Counted from the first letter of the stretch, positions 27,016 through 38,152 are shown. The stretch is 64,000 bases of DNA from Arthrobacter sp. KBS0703 (GCF_002008315.2 NZ_MVDG02000001.1:1674001-1738000), one strand, 5' to 3'. Numbers and translations: made by a program. The notes: generated from the letters alone by a model not told the origin.

Positions 27016-28134
27016 ATGACCACCACTCCCACGCAGCAGCTCTCCGACGCCGGCGTTTCCATCTGGCTCGATGACCTCTCCCGCGGCCGCCTGAAGACGG
27101 GCACGCTGCAGAAGCTCATCGAAGAGAAGAACGTTGTCGGTGTCACCACGAACCCCAGCATCTTCCACGCGGCCATCACCACCGGCCACGACTACGACGC
27201 CACCATCGCCAAGCAGGCAGCAGCCGGCGCCAGCATCGAGGAAACCATCTTCGAAATCACCACCACCGACGTCGCGGACGCCTGCGACCTCTTCGCCCCG
27301 GTCGCTGCGGCAACCAAGGGTGTTGACGGCCGCGTTTCCATCGAGGTCGACCCCCGCCTGGCCTGGGACACCGCCGGAACCATCGCCGAAGCCAAGCACC
27401 TGTACAAGAAGGTCGGCCGGGACAACGTGCACATCAAGATCCCTGCCACCCTCGAAGGCCTCGAGGCCATCACAGCCACCCTCGCCGAGGGCATCAGCGT
27501 CAACGTGACCCTGATCTTCTCGCTGGAACGCTACCGCGCCGTCATCAACGCCTTCCAGTCCGGCCTGGAGCAGGCCAAGGACAACGGCCACGACCTCTCC
27601 AAGATCCACTCCGTCGCCTCGTTCTTCGTCTCCCGAGTGGACTCCGAGATCGACAAGCGCCTTGACGCCATCGGCACCGACGAAGCCAAGGCCCTCAAGG
27701 GCAAGGCCGGCGTTGCCAACGCCCGCCTCGCCTACCAGGTCTACGAAGAGCAGTTCTCGACCGAGCGCTGGGCAGTCCTGGCCGGCGCAGGCGCCCTTCC
27801 GCAGCGTCCGCTCTGGGCCTCCACCGGCGTTAAGGACCCGGCCTACCCGGACACCCTCTACGTCACCGAACTCGTTGCACCCGGCGTCGTGAACACCATG
27901 CCGGAAAAGACCCTCGACGCCACGTTCGACCACGGCGTGGTCACCGGCGACACTGTCACCAACGGCTACGACGACGCGAACGCCACCCTCAACGCGCTGG
28001 ACGCGCTGGGCGTGTCCTACAACGAGGTTGTGGCCCTGCTCGAATCCGAAGGCCTCGACAAGTTCGTTGCCAGCTGGAAGGAACTGCTGGCCGACGTTGA
28101 GGGCGCCCTTGCCACCGCACGGAAGGCTTCCTAA
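27016..28134 (+). CDS. tal: Transaldolase
   Basis: This 372-residue transaldolase of the actinobacterial class has the Schiff-base Lys in [14 protein letters not shown]. Also present are [26 protein letters not shown] and [16 protein letters not shown]. It moves dihydroxyacetone units in the pentose phosphate pathway. ATG 27016 follows a strong AAGGAGAT ribosome site. It lies 29 bp after tkt and 6 bp before pgi, in one operon. Confidence 0.95.
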   Translation: MTTTPTQQLSDAGVSIWLDDLSRGRLKTGTLQKLIEEKNVVGVTTNPSIFHAAITTGHDYDATIAKQAAAGASIEETIFEITTTDVADACDLFAPVAAATKGVDGRVSIEVDPRLAWDTAGTIAEAKHLYKKVGRDNVHIKIPATLEGLEAITATLAEGISVNVTLIFSLERYRAVINAFQSGLEQAKDNGHDLSKIHSVASFFVSRVDSEIDKRLDAIGTDEAKALKGKAGVANARLAYQVYEEQFSTERWAVLAGAGALPQRPLWASTGVKDPAYPDTLYVTELVAPGVVNTMPEKTLDATFDHGVVTGDTVTNGYDDANATLNALDALGVSYNEVVALLESEGLDKFVASWKELLADVEGALATARKAS

Positions 28135-28140
28135 TACACG

Positions 28141-29775
28141 ATGAGCACACTCAGCTACGACGCCACCGGCGCCGCCCGGAAGGCTCTTGAGCAGCACCTG
28201 CCCGCCCTGGTGGAGGACCGGATCGCCACCCGTATCTTCGCGAAGGACCACACGCTGTGGGGTCCCGATGCAGAGGCCGAGTCCGCAGTCCGCCTGGGCT
28301 GGGTCGAGGCGGCCACCGTCGCGCGGCCCCTCGTCGCCGGCATCCTGGAGCTCCGCGATGCCCTGAAGGCCGACGGCGTCACGCGCATCGTCCTTTGCGG
28401 CATGGGCGGCTCCTCGCTCGCTCCTGAAGTCATCGCCGGCACCGCTGGCGTCGAGCTGACCGTGCTGGACAGCACCGACCCCGAACAGGTCGGTGCTGCC
28501 CTCGCGGACCGTCTCGCCGAGACCGCGATCGTGGTTTCCTCGAAATCGGGTTCGACCCTTGAAACGGATTCGCAGCGGCGGGTCTTCGAGCACGCCTTCA
28601 ACGAAGCCGGCATCGACGCCAAGAGCCGGATCATCATCGTGACCGACCCCGGGTCGCCGCTGGACAAGGCGTCCCGCGAAGCCGGCTACCGTGCCGTCTT
28701 CAACGCGGATCCGAACGTGGGCGGACGCTATTCCGCCCTGACCGCCTTCGGGCTCGTGCCCTCGGGCCTGGCCGGCGTCGACATCGAATCCTTCCTGGAC
28801 GAGGCCGAGGAAGCCGCCGAAATCCTGAACGAGGACGCGCCCGAGAACATCGGGCTGGCCCTGGGAACGGCACTCGGCGGCACCAACCCGCTGCGCGACA
28901 AGATCGTCATTGCCGAGGACGGCTCGGGAATTGTGGGCTTCGCCGACTGGGCCGAGCAGCTCATCGCCGAATCCACCGGAAAGCTCGGCACCGGCGTCCT
29001 CCCCGTGGTCGCCGGCACGTCCGCACCGGAGGTTACCTCCGGCGCCGAAGACGTACTCGTAGTACGGCTCGTGAGCCCGGATGCCGACGTCGAACTCGGC
29101 GAAAACGAAGTCGCCATTGCCGGCGGACTCGCCACCCAGATGATGGTGTGGGAGTTTGCCACGGCGGTGGCCGGCCGACTCCTGGGCATCAACCCGTTTG
29201 ACCAGCCCGACGTCGAAGCAGCCAAGGTCGCGGCCCGTGGCCTGCTGGATGCCCAGCCGGAGCCCACACCGGCAGCCTTCGTTGACGGTGCCGTTGAAGT
29301 CCGCGGCGGCGACTGGCTCGGCGACTCGGCCACAGTGGCCGAGGCTGTTTCCGCGCTTCTCGGCCAGCTGGGCAGCAACGGGTACCTCAGCGTGCAGGCC
29401 TACTTTGACCGGCTGGCCTACGCACGACTCGAAGGCATCCGCGACGAACTCGCTGCGGTTAGCGGCCGTCCGGTCACCTTCGGCTGGGGACCGCGCTTCC
29501 TCCACTCCACCGGCCAGTTCCACAAGGGCGGACCCGCCATCGGCGCCTTCCTGCAGGTCACGGCCGCTTCCAGCCAGGACCTGGCCATTCCGGACCGGCC
29601 GTTCACGTTCGGCGAGCTGATCTCGGCGCAGGCCGCAGGCGACGCCCAGGTGCTCAGCGAACACGGCCGCCCGGTCCTGCGCCTGCACCTCACCGACCGT
29701 GCGGCCGGCGTGGCCCAGCTCCAGGAGATTGTTTCCGCGCTTGCCGGCCAGGCAACATCCGCCACTGAAAGCTAA
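28141..29775 (+). CDS. pgi: Glucose-6-phosphate isomerase
   Basis: This 544-residue sugar isomerase has two SIS-type halves: CGMGGSSLAPEV, VVSSKSGSTLET and GGRYSALTAFGLVPSGLAG. C-terminal elements include SVQAYFDRLAY and GPRFLHSTGQFHKGGP. It interconverts glucose-6-P and fructose-6-P and closes the pentose phosphate cycle in this operon. It belongs to the divergent actinobacterial/Tal-Pgi-like class rather than the E. coli class, judging from the motifs. It lies 6 bp after tal. Confidence 0.9.
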   Translation: MSTLSYDATGAARKALEQHLPALVEDRIATRIFAKDHTLWGPDAEAESAVRLGWVEAATVARPLVAGILELRDALKADGVTRIVLCGMGGSSLAPEVIAGTAGVELTVLDSTDPEQVGAALADRLAETAIVVSSKSGSTLETDSQRRVFEHAFNEAGIDAKSRIIIVTDPGSPLDKASREAGYRAVFNADPNVGGRYSALTAFGLVPSGLAGVDIESFLDEAEEAAEILNEDAPENIGLALGTALGGTNPLRDKIVIAEDGSGIVGFADWAEQLIAESTGKLGTGVLPVVAGTSAPEVTSGAEDVLVVRLVSPDADVELGENEVAIAGGLATQMMVWEFATAVAGRLLGINPFDQPDVEAAKVAARGLLDAQPEPTPAAFVDGAVEVRGGDWLGDSATVAEAVSALLGQLGSNGYLSVQAYFDRLAYARLEGIRDELAAVSGRPVTFGWGPRFLHSTGQFHKGGPAIGAFLQVTAASSQDLAIPDRPFTFGELISAQAAGDAQVLSEHGRPVLRLHLTDRAAGVAQLQEIVSALAGQATSATES

Positions 29776-29790
29776 GGCACCGAACCAACC

Positions 29791-31350
29791 ATGCCAGATA
29801 CCCTGAACGGCAGAAGGTCAGCAGGCAGGAACGGGAACCCGCTGCGGGATCCGCGGGACCGCCGTCTGAACCGGATTGCCGGACCGTCGTCGCTCGTGCT
29901 CTTCGGAGTCACGGGCGACCTCGCCCGCAAAAAGTTGATGCCCGCCGTCTACGACCTCGCAAACCGTGGACTGCTGCCGCCCAGCTTTGCCCTGGTGGGC
30001 TTTGCCCGGCGCCAGTGGGACAACGAGGACTTCGCCGCAGAGGTGAAGGACGCCGTCAAGACGTACTCCCGGACACCTTTCGACGAGGCCGTCTGGAACC
30101 AGCTCTCCGAAGGCATCCGCTTCGTGCAGGGCGAGTTCGACGACGACTCCGCATTTGAGCGGCTCGGCGAGACCATCAAGGAACTCGACGAGCAGCGCGG
30201 CACGCGCGGCAACCACGCGTTCTACCTGTCCATCCCGCCGAAGGCCTTCGAACAGGTCTGCCGGCAGCTCTCGAAGCACGGGCTGGCCCAGGCTGAGGGC
30301 GACAACTGGCGCCGCGTGGTCATCGAGAAGCCGTTCGGGCACGACCTTGAGTCGGCCCGGCAGCTGAACGACATCGTGGAGTCCGTCTTTCCGCCCGACG
30401 CCGTGTTCCGGATCGACCACTACCTGGGCAAGGAGACGGTGCAGAACATCCTGGCGCTGCGCTTCGCGAACCAGCTGTTCGAGCCGCTGTGGAACGCCAA
30501 CTACGTGGACCACGTGCAGATCACCATGGCCGAGGACATCGGCACCGGCGGCCGCGCCGGGTATTACGACGGCGTGGGTGCCGCCCGCGACGTCATCCAG
30601 AACCACCTGCTCCAGCTGCTCGCGCTGACGGCCATGGAGGAGCCCATCTCCTTCAACGCCGATGACCTGCGCGCGGAGAAGGAAAAGGTGCTGGCCGCCG
30701 TCAGGCTTCCGGAGGACCTGTCCACCCATTCCGCCCGCGGGCAGTTCGCCGGCGGCTGGCAGGGCGGCGAGCAGGTACAGGGCTACCTCGAGGAGGAAGG
30801 CATTCCCGCCGACTCCACCACCGAGACCTATGCCGCCATCCGGGTGGACATCAACACCCGGCGCTGGCACGGCGTGCCGTTCTACCTCCGGGCGGGCAAG
30901 CGCCTGGGCCGGCGCGTCACGGAAATCGCCGTGGTGTTCAAGCGCGCCCCCAACCTCCTGTTCCGCGACCACGGCGAGGACGACTTCGGCCAGAACGCCG
31001 TCGTCATCCGCGTCCAGCCGGACGAGGGCGCCACGATCCGCTTCGGTTCCAAGGTCCCCGGCACGCAGATGGAAGTCCGTGACGTGACCATGGACTTCGG
31101 CTACGGCCACTCCTTCACGGAATCCAGCCCCGAAGCCTACGAACGGCTCATCCTGGACGTGCTGCTGGGCGAGCCGCCGCTCTTCCCGCGGCATGAGGAA
31201 GTGGAGCTCTCCTGGAAGATCCTGGATCCGTTCGAGGACTACTGGGAAGGCTTGGGCGAGCAGCCCGAACCGTACGCACCCGGCAGCTGGGGCCCGGCCT
31301 CCGCTGACGAGCTCCTTGCCCGCGACGGACGAACCTGGAGAAGGCCATGA
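29791..31350 (+). CDS. zwf: Glucose-6-phosphate 1-dehydrogenase
   Basis: This 519-residue enzyme of the oxidative pentose phosphate pathway has the NADP-binding motif GVTGDLARKKLMPAVY near residues 37-52. The active-site signature RIDHYLGKETVQN is present, together with RAGKRLGRRVTEI. It oxidises glucose-6-P to 6-phosphogluconolactone. It begins 15 bp after pgi and overlaps opcA by 4 bp (ATGA), whose product assembles and activates it. Confidence 0.95.
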   Translation: MPDTLNGRRSAGRNGNPLRDPRDRRLNRIAGPSSLVLFGVTGDLARKKLMPAVYDLANRGLLPPSFALVGFARRQWDNEDFAAEVKDAVKTYSRTPFDEAVWNQLSEGIRFVQGEFDDDSAFERLGETIKELDEQRGTRGNHAFYLSIPPKAFEQVCRQLSKHGLAQAEGDNWRRVVIEKPFGHDLESARQLNDIVESVFPPDAVFRIDHYLGKETVQNILALRFANQLFEPLWNANYVDHVQITMAEDIGTGGRAGYYDGVGAARDVIQNHLLQLLALTAMEEPISFNADDLRAEKEKVLAAVRLPEDLSTHSARGQFAGGWQGGEQVQGYLEEEGIPADSTTETYAAIRVDINTRRWHGVPFYLRAGKRLGRRVTEIAVVFKRAPNLLFRDHGEDDFGQNAVVIRVQPDEGATIRFGSKVPGTQMEVRDVTMDFGYGHSFTESSPEAYERLILDVLLGEPPLFPRHEEVELSWKILDPFEDYWEGLGEQPEPYAPGSWGPASADELLARDGRTWRRP

Positions 31351-32288
31351 TTGTAGATCTTCCTGACACCACCACCTCCAAGGTCTCCAAGAAGATCATG
31401 TCCCTGCGGGAGCAGGGAGGTGTGATCGCCTTGGGCCGCGTGCTCACCCTCGTGGTGGTCACCAAGTCGGGCCTTGAGGAAGAGGCCATTGAGGCCGCCA
31501 ACGAGGCCAGCCGGGAGCACCCCTGCCGGATCATCGTGCTCGCGGACGCCGGTTCGTCCGCGCCCAACCGGCTCGATGCCCAGATCCGCGTTGGCGGCGA
31601 CGCCGGTGCCTCCGAGGTCATAGTGCTGCGCGGGTTCGGTGAACTCGCCGAGGAGAGCGAATCCCTGGTGGCCGCGCTCCTCCTGCCCGACGCGCCAATC
31701 GTGGCCTGGTGGCCGCACGGCGCGCCGAAAAACGCGAGCGAAACCTCGATCGGCCGGATCGCGCACCGTCGCATCACCGACTCCGCGAACGAAGCCGAGC
31801 CGCAGGTTGCACTCGAGAACATCCGCAACACCTATAAGGCAGGCGACACCGACCTCGCCTGGACGCGCCTCACCAACTGGCGCATCCAGCTGGCGGCCGT
31901 CCTGGACCAGGTGGACGCGTCTCCGGTCACGGCCGTGGCGGTGGAGGGCGCCTCCGACTCCCCCAGCACCATCCTGCTGGCGGCGTGGCTGACACTCTCC
32001 CTCGACGCTCCGGTGACCATCGTTGCTGATCCCGCGGGAACCGGCATCCGGCGCGTCCGGCTCAGCAGGGCCAGCGGCGACGTCCAGCTGTTCCGCCCCG
32101 GACTGTCCGTTGCCGAACTGACCCAGCCGGGCCAGCCCGCGCAGCGGATTTCCCTGCCCCGCCGCAGCCTGCGGGACTGCCTGGCGGAGGAATTGCGGCG
32201 CCTGGATCCCGACGAAGTCTTCGGCGAAGTGATTACTATTGGACTGCCACGTACCAATCTAAGGAGTGTCCGACCCAGTGAGCGCTGA
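31347..32288 (+). CDS. opcA: Glucose-6-phosphate dehydrogenase assembly protein OpcA
   Basis: This 313-residue actinobacterial/cyanobacterial OpcA homologue has IVDLPDTTTSKVSKKI at the start. It continues with APIVAWWPHGAPKNASE and DLAWTRLTNWRIQLAAVLDQ. OpcA is needed for full G6PDH assembly and redox control. It overlaps zwf by 4 bp and pgl by 11 bp. No membrane segment is seen. Confidence 0.92.
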   Translation: MIVDLPDTTTSKVSKKIMSLREQGGVIALGRVLTLVVVTKSGLEEEAIEAANEASREHPCRIIVLADAGSSAPNRLDAQIRVGGDAGASEVIVLRGFGELAEESESLVAALLLPDAPIVAWWPHGAPKNASETSIGRIAHRRITDSANEAEPQVALENIRNTYKAGDTDLAWTRLTNWRIQLAAVLDQVDASPVTAVAVEGASDSPSTILLAAWLTLSLDAPVTIVADPAGTGIRRVRLSRASGDVQLFRPGLSVAELTQPGQPAQRISLPRRSLRDCLAEELRRLDPDEVFGEVITIGLPRTNLRSVRPSER

Positions 32289-33007
32289 CCCCAGAGTAAG
32301 CATCCATCCAGACTCTTCCGTACTCATGGCCGCCATCGCGGCCCGCCTGATCACCAAGCTTGTGGATGTCCAGGACCGATTCGGTGAAGCAACGGTGGTG
32401 CTGACCGGGGGCACGGTGGGCATCGGCACGCTCAAGGCCGTGGCAGATTCCCCTGCTGCGCCGGCTGTGGACTGGGCAAAGGTCAACTTCTGGTGGGGCG
32501 ACGAGCGTTTCGTCGGGTCCAAGGACCCAGACCGCAACGCGCTCCAGGCGCAGGACGCGCTGCTGAAGCACATCGATGTCGATCCGGACCGTATCCACGA
32601 GCCGGGTTCGACCGACGACTTCGAATCCCCTGAGCAGGCCGCCGAGGACTATGCGCGCAGGCTCGGCGAGGCTGCAGCTGCCGAGCACGCCGCGGACACC
32701 TCTGATGACAGGCCGGAGGAGCCGGGGAACCTTCCGCGCTTCGACGTCGTCCTGCTGGGCGTGGGGCCGGACGCCCACGTCGCGTCGCTCTTTCCGGAGC
32801 AGGCGGGCATCCGCGAGAAGGAGCGAACGGTCGTGGGAGTGCGTAACTCCCCTAAGCCGCCGCCCGAGCGGATCTCACTGACGCTTCCGGCGATCAACAC
32901 CGCCGCCGAAGTGTGGATGGTGGTGGCCGGCGAGGACAAGGCCGGGGCTGTGGGCCTGGCGCTGGCCGGCGCTAACCCTGTCCAGGTTCCTGCCGCCGGG
33001 CCCGCGG
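32278..33007 (+). CDS. pgl: 6-phosphogluconolactonase, 3' end broken by adapter
   Basis: This SugarP-isomerase-like lactonase hydrolyses 6-phosphogluconolactone. Motifs are VVLTGGTVGIGTL, VNFWWGDERFV, FDVVLLGVGPDAHVASLFPEQ and RISLTLPAINTA. The reading frame is intact to PVQVPAAGPA and then enters a Nextera junction adapter at 33008. After the adapter, a possible remnant of the true C-terminus (ARVPQQL in another frame) follows. The family segment that normally joins them, with TLWL, is missing, so about 15 residues or more are lost in this assembly. GTG 32278 overlaps opcA. Confidence 0.9.
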
Positions 33008-33045
33008 CTGTCTCTTATACACATCTAGATGTGTATAAGAGACAG
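33008..33045. other. Nextera mate-pair junction adapter (38 bp)
   Basis: CTGTCTCTTATACACATCT is followed directly by its reverse complement, i.e. two Tn5 mosaic ends head to head. This is the synthetic junction adapter left by mate-pair circularisation. It disrupts pgl. Confidence 0.98.
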
Positions 33046-33068
33046 CCGCGGCGCGCGTGCCCCAGCAG

Positions 33069-33461
33069 CTAGTCCGGAAGGCTCCTGCCGGCTCGTAGCC
33101 TTCGCAGCGCTCCGGCCAGAACGTCTTCGGCGTCCTGGCTGGAGCGTCTTTCTTTAACGTATTCGAGATGGGTTTTGAAGCCGTCTTCTGCCGTCTCCTG
33201 CGCCGGCGCGGCGCCCGGATGCCGAGTCGCGGGCCTGCCGCACCGCCGGCAGTCCCAGAGGGCGGGAATCTCCTCGTCGGGCAGCTTAATGAAAACAGGC
33301 CGCGTCTCATGTCCCATGGCGCACCAATAGGAGACGTGAATACGCGGCAAGGGCTCCCCCAGAGGATCGTCACCCTGTCTCTTATACACATCTAGATGTG
33401 TATAAGAGACAGGGGTAACACCCACACGGGTACCCCGGAATCCTGACGTGGAATGCACCAT
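33069..33461 (-). CDS. rbpA: RNA polymerase-binding protein RbpA, interrupted by adapter
   Basis: This actinobacterial transcription factor binds RNA polymerase and sigma and stabilises open complexes. The core reads IHVSYWCAMGHETRPVF with DCRRCGRP, giving zinc-ribbon-like Cys/His pairs. The N-terminus is MVHSTSGFRGTRVGVT. A 38-bp Nextera adapter at 33375-33412 lies between these parts and happens to keep the frame open, adding the false peptide SYTHLDVYKRQ. The true junction is probably ...VGVT followed by GDDPLGE, but bases may be missing. It is a single gene on the minus strand, behind the secG terminator. Confidence 0.88.
   Translation of the reverse strand: MVHSTSGFRGTRVGVTPVSYTHLDVYKRQGDDPLGEPLPRIHVSYWCAMGHETRPVFIKLPDEEIPALWDCRRCGRPATRHPGAAPAQETAEDGFKTHLEYVKERRSSQDAEDVLAGALRRLRAGRSLPD
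33375..33412. other. Nextera mate-pair junction adapter (38 bp)
   Basis: A second exact palindromic pair of Tn5 mosaic ends lies inside the rbpA coding region. It is an artefact, not part of the genome. Confidence 0.98.
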
Positions 33462-33544
33462 GGGAACTCCTCGCTGCTAATGGCGACGCTGCCGTTAGGC
33501 TCGATAGCCCCAGTTTAGTGCGGAGTTGCCCACGGTGGCAGAAA

Positions 33545-33589
33545 AAGGCCCGGGCAAGTCCGGAATACATCCGGACCCGCCCGGGCCTT
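33545..33589 (-). terminator. Intrinsic terminator after secG
   Basis: 19-base arms (33545-33563 and 33571-33589) pair with one small internal mismatch loop. They are followed on the minus strand by CCTTTTTC. It separates secG from rbpA. Confidence 0.85.
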
Positions 33590-33609
33590 CGCTGCTAAGA
33601 GTCAGCTAC

Positions 33610-33867
33610 TTAGGAGTCAGCCACACCCGTGAACCGCATCAGCAGCCCAAGCGCGATGATCACAGCGCCCCAGGTGATGCCAAGGATGATGGTGAACCTG
33701 TTCAGGTTGCGCTCGGCGACACCCGAAGAGCTCAGGCCCGAGCTCATTCCGCCGCCGAACATGTCTGACAGACCGCCGCCACGTCCCTTGTGGAGCAGGA
33801 TGAGCAGCGTCAGCAGCAGGCTGGTGATGCCCAGGAGGATCTGCAGAATGACATGAAGAACGTCCAC
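33610..33867 (-). CDS. secG: Preprotein translocase subunit SecG
   Basis: This small membrane protein of 85 residues has two hydrophobic helices (ILQILLGITSLLLTLLILL and FTIILGITWGAVIIALGLL). They flank the conserved Gly-rich HKGRGGGLSDMFGGGM loop. It is the accessory subunit of SecYEG. It follows tpiA by 49 bp on the minus strand, the usual actinobacterial position, and is ended by the hairpin at 33545-33589. Confidence 0.93.
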   Translation of the reverse strand: MDVLHVILQILLGITSLLLTLLILLHKGRGGGLSDMFGGGMSSGLSSSGVAERNLNRFTIILGITWGAVIIALGLLMRFTGVADS

Positions 33868-33916
33868 GACGGCCTTTCGAAGGGTAGGAAATACGGGAGT
33901 CTTGCCAGTGTCCGGA

Positions 33917-34732
33917 CTAGCCCGTCACAAGGTGACTCTCGAACCTGACAATATTAGCAAACTCGGCCGGGTCGAGGCTGGCGCCGCCCACGAGCACGCC
34001 GTCGACGTCGCGTTCCTGGAGGATGGCTGCGGCGTTGCTGGCCTTGACGGATCCGCCGTACAGCAGGCGCGCCTTGGCGGCGACGTCCGTGCCGAAGAGC
34101 TCCGTGAGCTCGGCGCGGATGGCGGCGCACATTTCCTGGGCGTCCTCCGGACCGGCAACTTCACCGGTTCCGATGGCCCACACGGGCTCGTAGGCGACCA
34201 CGAGTTCAGCAGCCTGTTCTGCGCTGAGGCCTTCCACGTCGGCGCGGAGCTGGTTCAGGGTGTGCTGGACGTGGGTGCCGGCCTGCCGGATTTCCAGGCC
34301 CTCGCCGACGCACAGCACGGGGGTGATGCCGTGGCGGTAGGCGGCCTTGACCTTGGCGTTGAGGACGTCGTCGGACTCGTTGTGGATGGTGCGCCGTTCG
34401 CTGTGCCCCACCAGCACGTACTTGCACCCGAGCTTGTTCAGGAACTGCCCCGAAATGTCGCCGGTGTACGCACCGGAGTCGAACTCGGACAGGTCCTGCC
34501 CGCCATACGAGATGTCGAGTTCGTCGCCCTGGACCAGGGTCTGGACGCCGCGGAGGTCGGTGAAGGGCGGGAAGACCACGGCTTCCACGCGGCTGTAGTC
34601 GTGCTTGGCGTCGGACAGGGTCCAGGCCAGCTTCTGCAGGAGGGTGATGCCCCGGACGTGGTCCATGTTCATCTTCCAGTTGCCCGCAATGAGAGGGGTG
34701 CGGTCAAAGGTGCCGTTAGTTGACGTTGTCAC
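33917..34732 (-). CDS. tpiA: Triosephosphate isomerase
   Basis: This TIM barrel of 271 residues has the N-terminal [12 protein letters not shown] with the active-site Lys. The catalytic His is in LVGHSERR, the catalytic Glu in [13 protein letters not shown], and the phosphate loop in [12 protein letters not shown]. It interconverts DHAP and glyceraldehyde-3-P. It lies 103 bp after pgk, with a strong hairpin between them, and before secG. Confidence 0.95.
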   Translation of the reverse strand: MTTSTNGTFDRTPLIAGNWKMNMDHVRGITLLQKLAWTLSDAKHDYSRVEAVVFPPFTDLRGVQTLVQGDELDISYGGQDLSEFDSGAYTGDISGQFLNKLGCKYVLVGHSERRTIHNESDDVLNAKVKAAYRHGITPVLCVGEGLEIRQAGTHVQHTLNQLRADVEGLSAEQAAELVVAYEPVWAIGTGEVAGPEDAQEMCAAIRAELTELFGTDVAAKARLLYGGSVKASNAAAILQERDVDGVLVGGASLDPAEFANIVRFESHLVTG

Positions 34733-34777
34733 GTGTTCTCCAAAAAGTGCAGGTCAAATGTGCTTGTCATGTGAAAC

Positions 34778-34824
34778 AGCCGGCAGGCGCCTTCCGTCGT
34801 GCGGAAGAAGGCGCCGTGCCGGCT
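34778..34824 (-). terminator. Long hairpin between pgk and tpiA
   Basis: A nested inverted repeat (AGCCGGCAGGCGCCTTCCG with its partner ending at 34824) forms a long stem with small bulges just after the pgk stop. It may terminate or stabilise the mRNA end. Only a weak T run follows. Confidence 0.65.
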
Positions 34825-34835
34825 GGTGTGTGCTT

Positions 34836-36062
34836 CTAGCGGTCCAGGACGGTGAGGCCCGGGAGGTCCTTGCCTTCGAGGTATTCCAGGCTGGCGCCGC
34901 CGCCGGTGGAAATGTGCCCGAACTGGTCATCGGAGAAGCCGAGGGTGCGGACGGCCGCGGCCGAGTCTCCGCCGCCCACCACGGTGAATGCGTCCGTCTC
35001 CGTCAGGCCCTGGGCCACGGCACGGGTGCCGGCCGAGAAGGCCTCGAATTCGAACACGCCCATGGGCCCGTTCCAGAACACCGTCTTGGCGCCTTTGATC
35101 CGCTCGGCGAATGCCTGCGCGGACTCCGGGCCGATGTCCAGGCCGATGCCCTGCGCGCCGAACCGGCTGCTTTCGATGGCCTCTGCACGAACGGTCTCGT
35201 GGTCCGCGTCGGCGGCGAATTTCGCTGCCACCACAACGTCGGTGGGCACCACGAATTCCGTGCCTGCGTCAGCAGCACGCTTCAGGTAGTCCTGAACCAC
35301 GGGGATCTGGTCCTCTTCCAGCAGGCTGCCGGCCACTTTGTGGCCCTCGGCTGCGAGAAAGGTGAACAGCATGCCGCCGCCCACGAGGATGGTGTCCGCC
35401 TTGCCGATCAGGTTGTTGATGACAGCGAGCTTGTCGGAAACCTTTGAGCCGCCGAGCACCACGACGTACGGGCGCTGGGTGTCTGCCGTCAGCTTGCGCA
35501 GCACCTCCACCTCCGTGTGGACGAGGTCGCCCTGGTACGACGGAAGCCGGGTGGCGACGTCGTACACGCTGGCGTGCTTGCGGTGCACGGCACCGAAAGC
35601 GTCATCGACGTAGGCGCCGTTTTCCCCGGTCAGGGCCACCAGTTCATCGGCAAAGGCGCCGCGCTCTGCGTCGTCCTTGCTGGTCTCGCGGGCGTCGAAG
35701 CGTACGTTTTCGAGCACCAGCACTTGGCCGTCCTGCAACGACGTGGAGAGCTCCTTGGCTGACGGTCCGACAGTGTCCTGCGCGAGGGACACCGGGAAGG
35801 AGGCCAGCTCGGCCAGGCGCGTGACGGCCGGCTGGAGCGAATACTTGTCTTCCGGGGCGCCCTTGGGGCGGCCCAGGTGGGCTGTTACCAGCACGCGGGC
35901 ACCGGCGTCCGTGAGCTTTCCCAGGACCGGCAGTGAGGCCTTGATGCGGCCGTCGTCAGTCACTGTAGAGCCGTCGAGCGGCACATTCAGGTCACTTCTG
36001 ACCAGAATGTACCGCCCGCGGACACCTTCAGCGATCAGTTCGTTGAGGGTGTGAAATGTCAT
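34836..36062 (-). CDS. pgk: Phosphoglycerate kinase
   Basis: This 408-residue two-domain kinase contains [40 protein letters not shown] and the nucleotide-binding [12 protein letters not shown] with [11 protein letters not shown]. It makes ATP from 1,3-bisphosphoglycerate. ATG 36062 is chosen at MTFHTLNEL; the longer frame to 36155 runs into gap. It lies 10 bp after gap in the same operon. Confidence 0.95.
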   Translation of the reverse strand: MTFHTLNELIAEGVRGRYILVRSDLNVPLDGSTVTDDGRIKASLPVLGKLTDAGARVLVTAHLGRPKGAPEDKYSLQPAVTRLAELASFPVSLAQDTVGPSAKELSTSLQDGQVLVLENVRFDARETSKDDAERGAFADELVALTGENGAYVDDAFGAVHRKHASVYDVATRLPSYQGDLVHTEVEVLRKLTADTQRPYVVVLGGSKVSDKLAVINNLIGKADTILVGGGMLFTFLAAEGHKVAGSLLEEDQIPVVQDYLKRAADAGTEFVVPTDVVVAAKFAADADHETVRAEAIESSRFGAQGIGLDIGPESAQAFAERIKGAKTVFWNGPMGVFEFEAFSAGTRAVAQGLTETDAFTVVGGGDSAAAVRTLGFSDDQFGHISTGGGASLEYLEGKDLPGLTVLDR

Positions 36063-36072
36063 GAAGCTAACC

Positions 36073-37136
<1,064 letters not shown>

Positions 37137-37249
37137 GCCAACTAACAGATCCCGCACGCCATTGGGCAGAGATGATTACCAGATCGGAGGGCGACCAGCC
37201 ACATTGCTGAAGGCTAACCGCCTTCCGTGATCCATCTTACGTTTAAGAA

Positions 37250-37279
37250 GGTCCGCCCCCGCAAGTGCGGGGGCGGACC
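37250..37279 (-). terminator. Terminator hairpin after sodA
   Basis: 14-bp perfect GC-rich arms (37250-37263 and 37266-37279) lie 70 bp beyond the sodA stop and before the gap promoter. TTCTTAAA follows on the minus strand. Confidence 0.75.
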
Positions 37280-37349
37280 GTCCACAATTCGGCCCTAAAG
37301 AAGCCGAATGTGAAGTTTGTTACTGGCGCATGTACGCCGCATCACACTG

Positions 37350-37973
37350 CTAGAGCGTGATGAGGCCGGTGGCGTTCGCGCGGGCTCCGGCAAAGCGCTG
37401 GGCGACGTCGGCCCAGTTGACGATGTTCCAGAACGCTTTGACGTAGTCAGCCTTGACGTTGACGTAGTCGAGGTAGAAGGCGTGCTCCCACATGTCGAGC
37501 ATCAGCAGCGGGGTGGTGCCCAGCGCGACGTTGCCCTGCTGGTCATAGAGCTGTTCGATGACCAGGTTTCCGCCGATGGGTTCGTAGGCGAGGAAGCCCC
37601 AGCCGGAACCCTGCAGGCCGAGGGCGGCCGCGGAGAACTGGGCACGGAAGGCGTCGAAGGAGCCGAAGGCGTCGTCGATTGCGGCAGCCAGCTCGCCTTC
37701 CGGCTTGTCGCCGCCGTCCGGGGAAAGGTTGTTCCAGAACACGGAGTGGTTGATGTGGCCGCCGGTGTGGAAGGCCAGGTCCTTGGAAAGCCGGTTGATG
37801 TTGGCGAAGTCGCCCTTGTCGCGGGCCTCGGCGAGCTGGGACAGCGCGTTGTTGGCGCCAGCCACATAGGCAGCGTGGTGCTTGCTGTGGTGCAGCTCCA
37901 TGATCCTCGCTGAGATGTGGGGCTCCAGCGCTGCGTAGTCGTAGCTGAGTTCGGGCAGAACGTACTCGGTCAC
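37350..37973 (-). CDS. sodA: Superoxide dismutase (Mn/Fe family)
   Basis: This 207-residue Mn/Fe SOD has metal ligands in [13 protein letters not shown] (His), HINHSVFW (His) and [12 protein letters not shown] (Asp, His). GSGWGFLAY and the pattern of residues suggest Mn or cambialistic use. GTG 37973 is chosen: GGAGGATTTT precedes it and the family N-terminus [12 protein letters not shown] starts there. It stands between whiA and gap with its own terminator. Confidence 0.93.
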   Translation of the reverse strand: MTEYVLPELSYDYAALEPHISARIMELHHSKHHAAYVAGANNALSQLAEARDKGDFANINRLSKDLAFHTGGHINHSVFWNNLSPDGGDKPEGELAAAIDDAFGSFDAFRAQFSAAALGLQGSGWGFLAYEPIGGNLVIEQLYDQQGNVALGTTPLLMLDMWEHAFYLDYVNVKADYVKAFWNIVNWADVAQRFAGARANATGLITL

Positions 37974-38152
37974 AAAATCCTCCAATGTCGTGGACAGTTT
38001 GTCCGGTTCGGTAACTCTCGGATTGTGCATCCGGATGACGGGTCACCCGGAAGTCTGCGGTGGCGGGTCCCTTGCGGGCCACCCTCCACGACCCGTAACT
38101 CCCGGGCCGTCCAAGGTATTTCCGCCACCTGGTCTTGATTCTAGGGGCGCAC

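Noticed and set aside
27001..29688. 895-codon open frame on the minus strand opposite tal and pgi
   Set aside because: It is antisense to two certain genes; its composition is that of a GC-rich third-position shadow with no family motif.
33168..33395. Small open frames containing SYTHL/SLIHI-type peptides
   Set aside because: They are translations of adapter sequence or shadows of rbpA.
33008..33412. Pair of 38-bp perfect palindromes that look like transposon ends or a MITE
   Set aside because: They are the synthetic Tn5 mosaic ends used in Nextera libraries; no transposase gene and no natural IS50 sequence are present.
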